Assembly (NCBI GenBank): GCA_024236395.1
Contig: JACKKO010000001.1
Span: 310,001 to 374,000 of the forward strand
Length of the DNA stretch: 64,000 bases
Direction of reading: 5' to 3'
From: Hyphomicrobiales bacterium
Lineage (GTDB): Bacteria; Pseudomonadota; Alphaproteobacteria; Rickettsiales; JACKKO01
Positions 52,853 through 62,554 of the stretch are shown here, one piece after another; the first letter of the stretch is position 1; each line of letters opens with the position of its first letter. The translations under genes and the position numbers were made by a program. The notes below the pieces were generated by a model. The model was given only the letters and a program-made list of their open reading frames with translations, was not told the DNA's origin and did not search any database.

Positions 52853-54562
52853 TTAGAACGCCTGCTTCAGGCGAACATAGAAGAAATTACTTTCCACTTG
52901 CTGCGAGGTATATCCCCCGATTGGACGTGCCCAGTCGAGCCGCAACGTGGTATCATCCAGTTTTGGATGGAGCTGTGTTTGCATTTCCATCCCTAAACCG
53001 GCGCTGTAAAGGTTTTTGTCCTCAACCTGTCCGCCCAGACGGTTATAGACCGTACCGCCATCAAACCACGGGCCGAAACGTACCGTCCAGTCATCGTTAG
53101 AGAGTGGCAGGGTATGGGCATATTCCACGGAGAAATTATAACCGCTTTCGCCGGTTTCCTGGGCCGGTTCAAACCCACGCACATTATTATATCCGCCGAG
53201 CACGAACAGATCAGAGGAAAGCAACGTGTTGGTGGCCAGTTGTCCTTGTGCCAGTGCCGTCAGGCGACCATTTTCAATCGGCTCAAAACGGGTATAAATG
53301 ACCGGTTGAACAATCCACGCTTCCGGCTCACCCAGCGCACGGCTGTTGCCGGTATCGCCCTTGCTGCTGGCACCAAAAATATCGACGCCTTTTTTTACTT
53401 TCAACCCACCATAATACAGGCCCCAGTCAGCACGGCGCAGGTACGTTCCTTCCACAAATGCTTGACGTACATCATCCTTGGTGTCCTGTACATTAGACAG
53501 GAAAGATTTATGGGTACGGGTTTCCATCCCGCCGCGTACCGTGGCTTTTAGCTTCTGCGTGTTCACGACATCGCTGGCTAGTGCCACTACGGCGATATCG
53601 GATTCCCCATCGGCATTCAGAGCTGCCAGACGGTCGCCAATCTCATTTTCGCTGTGCAGATAGCTGGTTTCCAGACGGACATTACTCAAACCCAGCGGTG
53701 CAGTAAAACCAAATTCCGTGCTCCACAGATTGTCGTTGGAATGACGTCCATGGAACGAGAAGGTTTCGCCGATCCCCAGCAGGTTGCTTTTTTCCAGATG
53801 CACGGTAGCGATGTTACGCCCGGTCAGTTCCGCGCCATAATTATCCACCATCACGTAGTTTTCATCTTCGTCTGCTTTTTCCACTGCGACATGCAGGTCA
53901 GTCCGTAGGAACTCACTGCTGGGCTGCAGGTTCACCGAGGCTTGAACCCCTTTCAGATCATTCAGTCCACGCACCATTTCCTCGGCATCGTCCTCATTAA
54001 ATACTTTGCCGGTCTCCACTTTGCGCACGATGGCACGTACCAGGAACGGACGTACCACGCCTTCGTTGTGCGTGGTCACTTCACCAATTTTTGCTTCATA
54101 GATTTCCACATCCATGGTGCCATCGGAAAGATCTTGCGGTGGTGTGATGACTTTCACCAGGATGTAACCACGATCATAGAATGCACGGGTCAGATCATAT
54201 TTCAGTTTTGCCAGGTCTGCTTTAGTCAACGGGCGACCAAGGTATCCTTGTGCCACTTCCTGCAGCATGGCATCATCCACTACGGTATTGCCGGAGAAAC
54301 GAATGGTATTAATGGTGGCAACTTTTTCTTTATCGTCTCCTTTTTTAATCTCCAGCTCAGGTTCTTTGGCACCACGAATTTCTGCCGGTGCGGTATCTTC
54401 CTGCTGAATTTTTTCTTCGGAGATAGCGTCTTCCAGTGAACGATCAATAACCCCCGGGAGACGTTGTGCCTCCGTCGCAGAGAAAGCCGGGAATGCCACA
54501 CTGGTCATCAGGGCGGTGCCCAGTGCCAGGTTCAGGGCAAAATGAAATGATGATATGCGCAC
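52853..54562 (-). CDS. Two-partner secretion outer-membrane pore (TpsB/FhaC-like)
   Basis: About 569 residues. Signal peptide (about 1-29, ending FSA), a short linker, a POTRA region (TINTIRFSGNTVVDDAMLQE, ADLAKLKYDLTRAFYDRGYI, LVKVITPPQDLSDGTMDVEI), and a 16-strand barrel ending in Phe (ESNFFYVRLKQAF), as outer-membrane proteins do. Belongs to the ShlB/FhaC/HecB family that exports TpsA proteins. GTG start after AAGGAG at 54572-54577. It follows tpsA on the same strand, but a strong terminator lies between. Confidence 0.92.
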   Translation of the reverse strand: MRISSFHFALNLALGTALMTSVAFPAFSATEAQRLPGVIDRSLEDAISEEKIQQEDTAPAEIRGAKEPELEIKKGDDKEKVATINTIRFSGNTVVDDAMLQEVAQGYLGRPLTKADLAKLKYDLTRAFYDRGYILVKVITPPQDLSDGTMDVEIYEAKIGEVTTHNEGVVRPFLVRAIVRKVETGKVFNEDDAEEMVRGLNDLKGVQASVNLQPSSEFLRTDLHVAVEKADEDENYVMVDNYGAELTGRNIATVHLEKSNLLGIGETFSFHGRHSNDNLWSTEFGFTAPLGLSNVRLETSYLHSENEIGDRLAALNADGESDIAVVALASDVVNTQKLKATVRGGMETRTHKSFLSNVQDTKDDVRQAFVEGTYLRRADWGLYYGGLKVKKGVDIFGASSKGDTGNSRALGEPEAWIVQPVIYTRFEPIENGRLTALAQGQLATNTLLSSDLFVLGGYNNVRGFEPAQETGESGYNFSVEYAHTLPLSNDDWTVRFGPWFDGGTVYNRLGGQVEDKNLYSAGLGMEMQTQLHPKLDDTTLRLDWARPIGGYTSQQVESNFFYVRLKQAF

Positions 54563-54701
54563 GCGAAACTCCTTTTAAGCAGCAGATATTTTTTCTCACG
54601 TTAGGCATGCGCGTGTGTGATGTCAAAGTCTAAGATTTTTGCAGGAAGTGGTACGGGAGGTTTCAGAGTGTGCTGTTGATTTTTTTACACAAATTAAAAA
54701 A

Positions 54702-54731
54702 GAAAGGGGAACGCATTTGCATTCCCCTTTC
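54702..54731 (-). terminator. Terminator between tpsA and tpsB
   Basis: GAAAGGGGAA (54702-54711) pairs with TTCCCCTTTC (54722-54731) around a 10-nt loop. On the - strand the hairpin is followed by TTTTTTAATTT. It lies 37 nt after the tpsA stop and before tpsB, so tpsB expression needs read-through or its own promoter within 54563-54701. Confidence 0.88.
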
Positions 54732-54767
54732 CGCCTCTCCAAAATGTAAGGACGGGAGGGCTACAAG

Positions 54768-57700
54768 TTAGAGGAGTTCTTCCTCTACTTTGTAATCGTT
54801 GCGGCACAGGCCCTTGCGCAGATATTGCGGCAGGAACTTGTTATCCACGTTGACGTTCTCACAGAACCCACCGGCAGCAGGCGAAAGTGCGCCAAGCTGA
54901 TCTGCAGTCAGTCCACGCGTCAGGCGGGGATCCAGTTCAGAAGGGTTGTAGGCCAAAATAGGATTAATATCCTCATTGGTTGTGCTACCGGAAGAGCTAC
55001 TGGTGGACGAACCGCCAGAAGTACTGCCTGAGGAGCTGCTCGTGCTGCTGCCGCCGGACGTGCTGCCGGAAGAAGAGCTGGTAGAGGAACCACCCGACGT
55101 GCTGCCTGAGGAGCTGCTCGTGCTGCTACCGCCGGACGTGCTACCGGAAGAAGAGCTGGTAGAGGAGCCACCCGAGGTACTACCGGAAGAGCTGCTGGTG
55201 GACGAACCGCCAGAAGTACTGCCTGAGGAGCTGCCCGAAGAGCTGGAGGATTTACCCGGACGCAGGATCAATTCTGCGAAGTCATCCTTGTCCGTATCAT
55301 CACCCGTTACTTTTTGTTGTACGAAGGCGCCGTCTGCTTCTGCTTTCGGATCGATGGAGCTGTTGAACAGCAGCTCATCGGCCGCAGCAACCCGTGTATG
55401 GGCAAACGAGGTGCCTTTTGCGTAGGTCATGGCTTCCGTACCGATGGTGCCGAAGGCGGCATCTCCGCTACCACTCGTCAGACCCGCTTCAATATCCAGC
55501 GTGGCTTCTGCGTAGGTGCCGCAGGTCTTGGTGCTGTTTTCAACCGTGGCCCGGCTCAGTACATCTTCTACCGTGACATCAAACTTGCCAACAAAGTCAG
55601 CATCAGCAGAGGCCGTCCCGCCTTCACCATCATCCACGTTTTGGATCAGGCTGGCGTTTACCAGGACATCATCCGTGATGGTGATATTCCCGGCATCAGC
55701 AACACTATCATTCCCATTCGCGTTGACAACCAGTTGGGCAAACGTATCGGCTTCATCATACGATTCCGCACCGGCGAAATCGATGATGCTTTCGATGGTC
55801 GTTTGGCCGTCGATGGTGACATCGCCATTCGCAATAATGTTACCATAGGCTGCTGCCGTTGGGGCCTGAATCTCATCAGCACCCTCATTGGCAGTAGAAG
55901 TGGCACGGGAGGTACCATTACCATTGATCGTAATATTGCCCGCATGATCGCCACGTCCTGCTACCACGTGTAGCATAGACTCGGCATGGGTCTTGCTCCC
56001 TTCATCGGTTGCACCATTGGTGGCGTTCCCGGTGATGGTGGCATCGCCGTCTACGGTCGTATCGCCTGAGGCAACCAGGCAGGTCACGCCTTCGGCATTG
56101 ACGCCGGAGACTTCTTCGCCTGTGGTGGTGGATGTGGCATCCACGACCAGATCACCTGCCAGGGAAACATCCGCACCGCTATTTACTTTATCAGTGATAG
56201 CATTAAAAGTGGCAAGCGTTTCGGTTTTTGTGGCCTGGTCAGACGCATTGCCTGCACTATTGGCCGTCACCGTTACGTCGTTACTCAGCGTGATGTCTGC
56301 CGGGCCAAACAGATTGCCCAGTGCTTCCGCAAAGGTATGGGAAACTTCTTCGGCGAACCCTTCTGCCAGTGCAGCAACATCCAGCTTGTTTTTAAATTCG
56401 ATGGTGCCATCGGTGTCTTTCGTCCCGCCACTGGCTTCCAAAACCGCATTGGTTTGTGTTTTTGATACTTCCTGGCCGGTTGCCGTGGCAGAGGCATCGA
56501 CCTTGGCGTCACCTTCCACCGTGAGATTGCGTGCAGCAATCAGTGTGGCGTTGGCATCGGCGGTGGTTTTGGCCACATCACCCTGACAGCTGCCATCGCT
56601 TTCAGCATCTGTATCGGCTGTAACCGTCAGATCGCCTTTTACCGTCAGGTCACCTGTATCGGAAGTTTCGCCGGCGGCCAGGCTCAGCATGGCTTCAGTG
56701 CTTGTTGTGGCAACGCTCTTTGTGGATTCCGTATTCAGCTTCGCGCTGACCTCGGTATCTTTTTCCAGCGTAATGTTTTCACCGGCATTCAGCGTGGCAT
56801 ACGCGCCGCTAAAACTATCGGCGACATCTTTATTAGCGGAGACGTCTGCATCGGCTGTGACAAGAATATCGCCATCCACCGTGACATTACCATCGGCGTT
56901 GACGTCCAGTATGGATTCCAGCGATGCGCCTTTAGCACTTTCCGCTTTTGTGCTGATTGTAACATCATCCTTCAGCTGGATATCGCCACCGGCCAGCATG
57001 CCAACAGAGGCCATCAGGTTAGACCAGGCGCTGCTGGCGAGGTCGGTCACCATAGCGGTAATCTTCCCATCTACAGTAATGTCTTCACCGGCGCGCAGTT
57101 CCATAGAGATGTCTGCTTCGCCTTCGCCGGTAATGGTCAGGTCACGCGTGGCGATGGAACCATTTTTGGCTTCAATGACAATCTGACCTGGAGTATCGAT
57201 GCCGGTGCCCCCGGTTTCGAGGTTACCGATATCGATGTTTCCATGGTCGGCTTTTAATATAATATGACCCGTTGTGGTTTGAATGGTATCGTCTTTATCT
57301 TCAAACACGATACCGGTAACACAACCTGTGCCACAATCGTCACCATCGGTTGTCAGTTTGATATCGCCTTCGCCCCCTTCCAGGGTGTTGTCGGTCAGGT
57401 CTTTGAGTTCAATGCGGGAATCGGCGTCCAGTTCCACGTCAGAACCGCCTTGGGAGATGGTTTCCACCGTTTCTTCATACACCCAACTGGTATCACCGCT
57501 GGTATCACTGGTGCCGGCACCATCACGAATTTCCAGGAATGCCGGGTCAATCAGCACTTTACCGCGCGTGCCATTGGTGGCAGCGGCGCTGGCCGTCCCG
57601 TTAAATGCCATTTGCTTGCCGCTGACTTCGATAAAGCCACCGTCACCAGCTTCACTGCCACCACGTGCGGTGATACTGGCGCCTTTTTCAAAGCGATTGG

Positions 57701-58652
57701 TGTTTTTGGCTACCGTGACTACCTTACCACCGTTACCCTTGGTGTCGGCATTGGCACGGATGTCTGCGGTATTAATAATATCGCCATCGGAAGCAACCAT
57801 CACAACCCCACCCTTCCCATCGGTGGTGAAGCTATCGGCATCCACGACGCCGCCCAGGTTGACAACGCTATTGACCAGCTCAGAGGCGGCCTTGGCGTTG
57901 ACATTAATTGTACCGGATTGTGCTTCCAGCGTGCCGGTATTGCGAATGCCCAGCTTCTTGGCAGCGCTATCGGAAACACCATACGTGATCAGCCCGTCGC
58001 CGCGCAGATCCAGCGTGAATTCTGTAGCAGAAGCCAGCTCTATGGTGCCAAGATTGGCACGCACCAGACCTTCATTGCTGACGTACGGAGCGGCCAGTAC
58101 GGCGAACCCGCCGTCGGAAACAATAATGTCACCACGATTAATGACAGCAGCGTTGCTATCGCCGGTGAAGGCAATTTTATCTCCCTCGCGGGTGAAGTCA
58201 CTGGACGTAGTGGCCAGCAAGGCGCCCACATTTACTTTAGAAGTGTCATGGAAAGTCACGCCGGAATCGTTCAGAATGAATACACGGCCGTTCGCATTCA
58301 GTGCGCCGCGCAGGTCAGATGGCACGTTGCCGATGACTTTGTTGACTGCGGTCGAAGTTGCGCCCGGTTGATTGAAATTGATCGTTTCATTGACCTGGCT
58401 GGAGAAATCCTGCCAGTGGGTCAGCATCCAGTCGGTGGACTGGTTGATATTTGTGGTAGTGCCTTCGGTGCGAATGGAACCTTGTCCATCCACAATCTGT
58501 CCGCCCACCGGGCCGGCCTGTGTGGCTACCGGCGTGAGGGCACTAAACAGCACCATCGCGGTGCAGTAGTTCAGTACAAATTTACCTTTCTTGGCAATAC
58601 GCCAATTATAGCTCTTAGTCTCACGCATTAGCGCGTTCATTTTAGTATTCAT
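54768..58652 (-). CDS. Two-partner secretion exoprotein (TpsA adhesin)
   Basis: About 1294 residues. Extended signal peptide (MNTKMNALMRETKSYNWRIA, then VLNYCTAMVLFSALTPVATQ, about 46 residues) of the type used by large TpsA proteins. The TPS secretion domain follows: GQIVDGQGSIRTEGTTTNIN, INFNQPGATSTAVNKVIGNV, RVFILNDSGVTFHDTSKVNV. Then Asp/Ala/Thr-rich beta-helix repeats with recurring 'GD(L/I)TV.GD..VTA' turns. A Ser/Gly/Thr repeat block lies near residue 1140-1218, and the C-terminus has a Cys pair (GFCENV, GLCRND) recalling the HMW1 anchor. Start ATG at 58652 after GGAGGAG. Few Lys/Cys and many Asp suit a secreted acidic adhesin. No glycosyltransferase is adjacent. Confidence 0.92.
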   Translation of the reverse strand: MNTKMNALMRETKSYNWRIAKKGKFVLNYCTAMVLFSALTPVATQAGPVGGQIVDGQGSIRTEGTTTNINQSTDWMLTHWQDFSSQVNETINFNQPGATSTAVNKVIGNVPSDLRGALNANGRVFILNDSGVTFHDTSKVNVGALLATTSSDFTREGDKIAFTGDSNAAVINRGDIIVSDGGFAVLAAPYVSNEGLVRANLGTIELASATEFTLDLRGDGLITYGVSDSAAKKLGIRNTGTLEAQSGTINVNAKAASELVNSVVNLGGVVDADSFTTDGKGGVVMVASDGDIINTADIRANADTKGNGGKVVTVAKNTNRFEKGASITARGGSEAGDGGFIEVSGKQMAFNGTASAAATNGTRGKVLIDPAFLEIRDGAGTSDTSGDTSWVYEETVETISQGGSDVELDADSRIELKDLTDNTLEGGEGDIKLTTDGDDCGTGCVTGIVFEDKDDTIQTTTGHIILKADHGNIDIGNLETGGTGIDTPGQIVIEAKNGSIATRDLTITGEGEADISMELRAGEDITVDGKITAMVTDLASSAWSNLMASVGMLAGGDIQLKDDVTISTKAESAKGASLESILDVNADGNVTVDGDILVTADADVSANKDVADSFSGAYATLNAGENITLEKDTEVSAKLNTESTKSVATTSTEAMLSLAAGETSDTGDLTVKGDLTVTADTDAESDGSCQGDVAKTTADANATLIAARNLTVEGDAKVDASATATGQEVSKTQTNAVLEASGGTKDTDGTIEFKNKLDVAALAEGFAEEVSHTFAEALGNLFGPADITLSNDVTVTANSAGNASDQATKTETLATFNAITDKVNSGADVSLAGDLVVDATSTTTGEEVSGVNAEGVTCLVASGDTTVDGDATITGNATNGATDEGSKTHAESMLHVVAGRGDHAGNITINGNGTSRATSTANEGADEIQAPTAAAYGNIIANGDVTIDGQTTIESIIDFAGAESYDEADTFAQLVVNANGNDSVADAGNITITDDVLVNASLIQNVDDGEGGTASADADFVGKFDVTVEDVLSRATVENSTKTCGTYAEATLDIEAGLTSGSGDAAFGTIGTEAMTYAKGTSFAHTRVAAADELLFNSSIDPKAEADGAFVQQKVTGDDTDKDDFAELILRPGKSSSSSGSSSGSTSGGSSTSSSSGSTSGGSSTSSSSGSTSGGSSTSSSSGSTSGGSSTSSSSGSTSGGSSTSSSSGSTSGGSSTSSSSGSTTNEDINPILAYNPSELDPRLTRGLTADQLGALSPAAGGFCENVNVDNKFLPQYLRKGLCRNDYKVEEELL
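55002..55235 (-). repeat. Six 39-bp tandem repeats in tpsA
   Basis: Six in-frame copies of a 13-residue unit, SSSSGSTSGGSST, exactly 39 bp apart (GSTSGGSST blocks from 55002 to 55223), plus a partial unit. The DNA differs between copies by synonymous codons. Copies fall into about three DNA types, giving a visible 78-bp higher-order period, and the first and last copies share one type. Protein identity with DNA divergence suggests selection for a flexible spacer. Confidence 0.9.
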
Positions 58653-59011
58653 AGTCTCCTCCGTCCTCACTTGGATACCTATAGAACGATTTCTTTCAAA
58701 CCGCCACTATAGATAAAATTTTAACAAATTCTTTGAAAAATTTAAAGTAAAAAAGACATAAGGTCAATACAAATCTTATTAAAAATAAGTATGATATTTA
58801 TATTAATTAATGTAATTAATTATTAAAATATTGTTATTTAATGCAAATGGTCAAAAATATTCTTAACTGTATTGTTAACTCTTGTGCCTGTATTAGTAAA
58901 ATTTGGACATGAAACGCGGAAATTATTTGAAGGAAGCGATAAAGATCTAGGGAGGAGAGTGGTTCGGAAGTATGATGCAGGCATCGGTCACGGCGCAAGG
59001 GGATGAGAGGA
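58653..59011. other. AT-rich region upstream of tpsA and the LplT-like gene
   Basis: About 360 nt with no gene seen. 58740-58900 is very AT-rich. ATTAATTA (58802-58809) and TAATTAAT (58813-58820) form a perfect inverted repeat. TTAACT occurs twice (58863-58868, 58875-58880). The region must hold the tpsA promoter on the - strand and that of the LplT-like gene on the + strand; neither could be placed with confidence. Confidence 0.4.
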
Positions 59012-60319
59012 ATGGTAAAAATGGGTCATATATTGGCTTCCAGACGTTTCCTGCCGTTATTCCTTGTGCAATTTCTGGGGGCGCTCAATGATAATGTGTT
59101 CAAAAATGCTCTCATTATCCTTATTACCTATGTGGCGGCAACGAGAGCGGCAATGAATGCACAGCTTCTGGTAACAGTTGCTGCCGGTATCTTTATTCTG
59201 CCGTTCTTTCTCTTTTCAGCCACGGCCGGTCAAATGGCCGATAAATATGAGAAATCTACTATTATAAAGCATGTTAAAGTGGTGGAAATTCTACTAATGG
59301 GGGTGGCCGTCTGGGGGTTTTATACGGAGAGTATATTCTTGTTGATGACGGTACTCTTCCTCATGGGGGCGCAATCTGCCTTCTTTGGGCCATTGAAATA
59401 CAGTATTCTGCCCGACCATCTGGCCGAAAACGAGCTGATGGGTGGGAATGCGCTCATTGAGGCGGGGACATTCCTGGCTATTCTACTGGGGACGATAGCG
59501 GGTGGATTGCTCATTCTGGCCGGAAACGGCGTTTTTTGGGTTTCCGTGCTGGTTATTTCCTGTGCTCTGACGGGCTGGCTGGTGAGTTTCTGGATTCCTA
59601 AAGCCGGGCCGGCCGCCCCGGAAGTCCGGCTGGAATGGAACATTTTCCAGGAAACCTGGAAAATTATGGGCTATGTACGCCAGCGCGAGGACGTTTTCCT
59701 CGCCATTATTGGGATTTCCTGGTTCTGGCTGGTGGGGGCGGTCTTTCTGGCCCAATTCCCGGTTTATGCCAAAGATATCCTGCAAGCAGACGAGACGGTG
59801 GTCACGTTATTCCTGACCGTGTTCTCGCTTGGGATAGGTGCGGGTTCGCTCATTTGTAACTATATTGTTAAGGATAAAATTGACGGGCGTTTCGTACCAT
59901 TTGGCGCCATTGGTATGGCCCTGTTTACGGTGTGCCTGTACCTGGCAAGCTATCAGCCGACCCTTCAGGAAGGGGCATTACTGGATGTCTGGATGTTTCT
60001 GCAGATTCCCCGCCACTGGTTGATTCTGGCCAGTTTGCTTGGGATTGCGGTTGCCGGGGGCATTTACATTGTGCCATTATACGCAATCATGCAGGCTAGA
60101 ACGGAGTCATCCATCCGTGCGCGGGTGATTGCCGGAAATAACATTCTGAATGCGTTATTTATGGTATTCTCGGCGCTGGCAACCTTAGGCATGCTGGCGC
60201 TTTCACTCAATGTGATTGAGGTATTTCTGGTAGTAGCACTGGTTAATTTGCCGGTGGCATGGATGGTACGGAAAATTGTCCGGACTCAGTCGAAAAAGAG
60301 GGAATTATCTAATGAATAG
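59012..60319 (+). CDS. LplT-like MFS transporter
   Basis: About 435 residues, major facilitator with about 12 membrane segments. N-terminal FLPLFLVQFLGALNDNVFKN and LFSATAGQMADKYEKSTIIK, SAFFGPLKYSILPDHLAENE and LMGGNALIEAGTFLAILLGT match the lysophospholipid transporter LplT, which flips lyso-PE inward for re-acylation by Aas. The following gene is Aas-like, which agrees. Start: ATG at 59012 is 9 nt after AAGGGG; ATGs at 59003 and 59021 are less well placed. Overlaps the next gene by 8 nt. Confidence 0.88.
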   Translation: MVKMGHILASRRFLPLFLVQFLGALNDNVFKNALIILITYVAATRAAMNAQLLVTVAAGIFILPFFLFSATAGQMADKYEKSTIIKHVKVVEILLMGVAVWGFYTESIFLLMTVLFLMGAQSAFFGPLKYSILPDHLAENELMGGNALIEAGTFLAILLGTIAGGLLILAGNGVFWVSVLVISCALTGWLVSFWIPKAGPAAPEVRLEWNIFQETWKIMGYVRQREDVFLAIIGISWFWLVGAVFLAQFPVYAKDILQADETVVTLFLTVFSLGIGAGSLICNYIVKDKIDGRFVPFGAIGMALFTVCLYLASYQPTLQEGALLDVWMFLQIPRHWLILASLLGIAVAGGIYIVPLYAIMQARTESSIRARVIAGNNILNALFMVFSALATLGMLALSLNVIEVFLVVALVNLPVAWMVRKIVRTQSKKRELSNE

Positions 60320-62105
60320 AGCCGTATTGCGGTGGTTGCTGGGGGCAGTATACCGCGTCTCGGTGGAGGGCATGGAGCATTACCGCGATGCCGGGGAGCG
60401 TGTATTAATTGTAGCGAACCATCTTTCCTTTCTGGATGCGGTGTTGATTGCGGTATTTCTGCCCGAGAAACCACTCTTTGCCGTCAATACGCATATTGCA
60501 CAGCGTTGGTGGATACGTCCGATGCTTTGGCTGGTGGATGCGTTTCCGCTGGACCCTACCAACCCCATGGCCACCAAGGCAATGATCGAGGAATTACGCA
60601 AAGACCGGAAATGCGTCATTTTCCCAGAAGGACGGATTACGGTGACCGGCTCGTTGATGAAAATCTACGAAGGGCCGGGGATGATGGCCGATAAAGCGGG
60701 CGCGACGATCCTGCCAATCCGCATTGATGGGGCGCAATATAGCCCGCTTTCCCGCCTAAAGGGGAAGGTGCGGATTCGCTGGTTCCCAAAGGTGACGCTG
60801 CGGGTGTTGCCACCGCACCCATTTCATGTGCCGGATACGATTAAGGGCCGCCGCCGTCGTGCGATGGCCGGGCGCATGCTGTATGATTTGATGACCGAGA
60901 TGGTTTTCGATAGTTCAGATTACCAAAAAACCCTGTTCGATGCATTGCTGGATGGATGTACGATTCATGGTGGAAATCACCTGATTGTGGAGGACGCTGA
61001 ACGTAAACCATTTAGTTATAAACATCTTATTGTAAGGAGCCTGGCGCTTGGTAGGGTACTTTCACGACGAACGTCGCATAGAGGTTATGTTGGGGTATTA
61101 TTGCCTAATATGGTCTCTACCATTGTGACCTTTTTTGCACTGCAGGCGTTTGGGCGTATTCCCGCGATGCTGAATTTCTCCACCGGGATCAGCAATGTGG
61201 TTTCGGCCTGCCAGACGGCCAATCTTGGCACAGTGCTGACCTCCCGCCGGTTTATCCGGGCAAGTAAGCTGGAGCTGATGGTGCAGGCCATAGAATCTTC
61301 TGGCGTGCAGGTGCAGTATCTGGAGGATATGGCGGTGGAAATGTCATTGTGGGATAAAATCGTCTCCTATCTGGTAAGGTATCTGCCCAGCCCCTATAAA
61401 GCCCTGCGCCTTGCTCCGGAAGAGGCGGCGGTGGTGCTGTTTACCTCTGGTTCGGAAGGGAAGCCCAAAGGCGTGGTGCTCAGCCATATTAACCTGCAGG
61501 CCAACCGGTACCAGCTGGCGGCACGGGTGGATTTTGGGCCCACAGATATTGTATTCAATGCCCTGCCGGTGTTTCACTCGTTTGGCCTGACCGGAGGGAC
61601 GCTGCTGCCGGTGCTTTCCGGTATCCGCACGTTCTTTTATCCCTCGCCGCTGCATTACCGTATCGTGCCAGAGCTGGTCTATGATACGAACGCCACGATC
61701 CTTTTTGGTACCGATACGTTTCTTTCCGGTTATGCACGGTTTGCGCACCCGTATGATTTTTATGCGGTACGCTATGTGTTTGCCGGGGCGGAAAAACTGA
61801 AAGAAGAAACGCGGCGTATCTGGTCGGAGAAGTATGGGGTGCGGATTTTTGAAGGCTATGGTGCTACCGAGACCTCACCGGTATTGGCTACCAATACACC
61901 CATGCAGAACCGCAGCGGTACGGTAGGCCGCCTGATGCCCGCGGTGGAACATCGGCTGGAGCCAGTACCGGGCATTGAGGAAGGTGGCAAGCTGGTGGTA
62001 CGCGGGCCGAATATCATGAAAGGGTATCTGCTTTCTGAAACGCCAGGAAAAACCAGTTGGCCACGTAGATATGCGGTTCATGGCGATTTTTCAGCGTCAT
62101 CATAA
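60312..62105 (+). pseudogene. aas: Aas-like acyltransferase/acyl-ACP synthetase, 3' end lost
   Basis: Reading frame of about 597 residues, against about 700 or more in full Aas. N-terminal PlsC domain: NHLSFLDAVLI (catalytic His/Asp) and FPEGRITVTG. C-terminal AMP-binding domain: VVLFTSGSEGKPKGVVLSH, FEGYGATETSPV and GTVGRLMPAVE. Family-like sequence continues to KGYLLSETPG near 62048, then the frame runs into the antisense of ccoN (KTSWPRRYAVHGDFSASS) and stops. The conserved GWYDTGD motif and C-terminal lid are missing. Without them the ligase half is probably inactive, though the acyltransferase half may work. Lyso-PE re-acylation is the expected role of the intact protein. See the junction finding: ccoN is cut at the same place. 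Confidence 0.8.
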
Positions 62106-62547
62106 ACACCAGCAGATAGACGACCCACACTACGGTTAACCATAGGTCTACATACCATTCCGGTTCGGCATACTCTTTACCCTGTGTAATACCCAGCACA
62201 TAACCGAGAGCGGCCATCACGATGAATAGCTGATACCCCCAGAAGGTAAGGGTAGCAAACCCATCTCCCCACAGGCGTGTCCGGCAGGTGCGCTGCACGG
62301 CAAAGTAACTGGTGGCGAACAATGCATTCCCGCCAAAAGCGAAAATTACCGCCGACGTATGTACCGGGCGTAACCGGCCAAACGTCAGGTACTCCCCAAT
62401 ATTTAATACCGGGAATGCCATCTGCAATGCGATGAATACCCCCACCGTAAAGCCCACAACGCCCCAGAAAACGGTGGCAATGGTAAAAAGCTTTACGATC
62501 TCATTGTTGTAGTTCGGAGTGCCCGAACTGGTGGTTGTTATTGCCAT
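62014..62547 (-). pseudogene. ccoN: cbb3 oxidase subunit CcoN, truncated
   Basis: 177-residue frame; normal CcoN is about 480 or more. It matches the N-terminal third: VFWGVVGFTVGVFIALQMAF, GEYLTFGRLRPVHTSAVIFA (with the haem b ligand His), GNALFATSYFAVQRTCR, WYVDLWLTVVWVVYLLVFMM and EPHIYVANWFFLAF. The match ends at about 62038, then QKADTLS and a stop come from aas antisense sequence. The later helices with the CuB and haem b3 ligands are absent, so no functional oxidase subunit is made from this locus. Starts 7 nt after the TauE/SafE-like stop, in the same transcript. ccoO/Q/P would be expected to the left but are not there. Confidence 0.85.
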
Positions 62548-62554
62548 AAAAGCC

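Noticed and set aside
55002..55235. Regularly spaced repeats as a CRISPR array
   Set aside because: The repeats are tandem, in frame and coding, with no unique spacers and no cas genes.
54976..55425. Leu/Glu/Pro repeat frame antisense to the tpsA repeats
   Set aside because: Mirror of the 39-bp repeat on the coding strand.
57264..58631. 455-residue open frame antisense to tpsA
   Set aside because: The tpsA strand has clear TPS-domain homology and a ribosome site; the antisense frame is a by-product of its Asp/Ala/Thr-rich codons.
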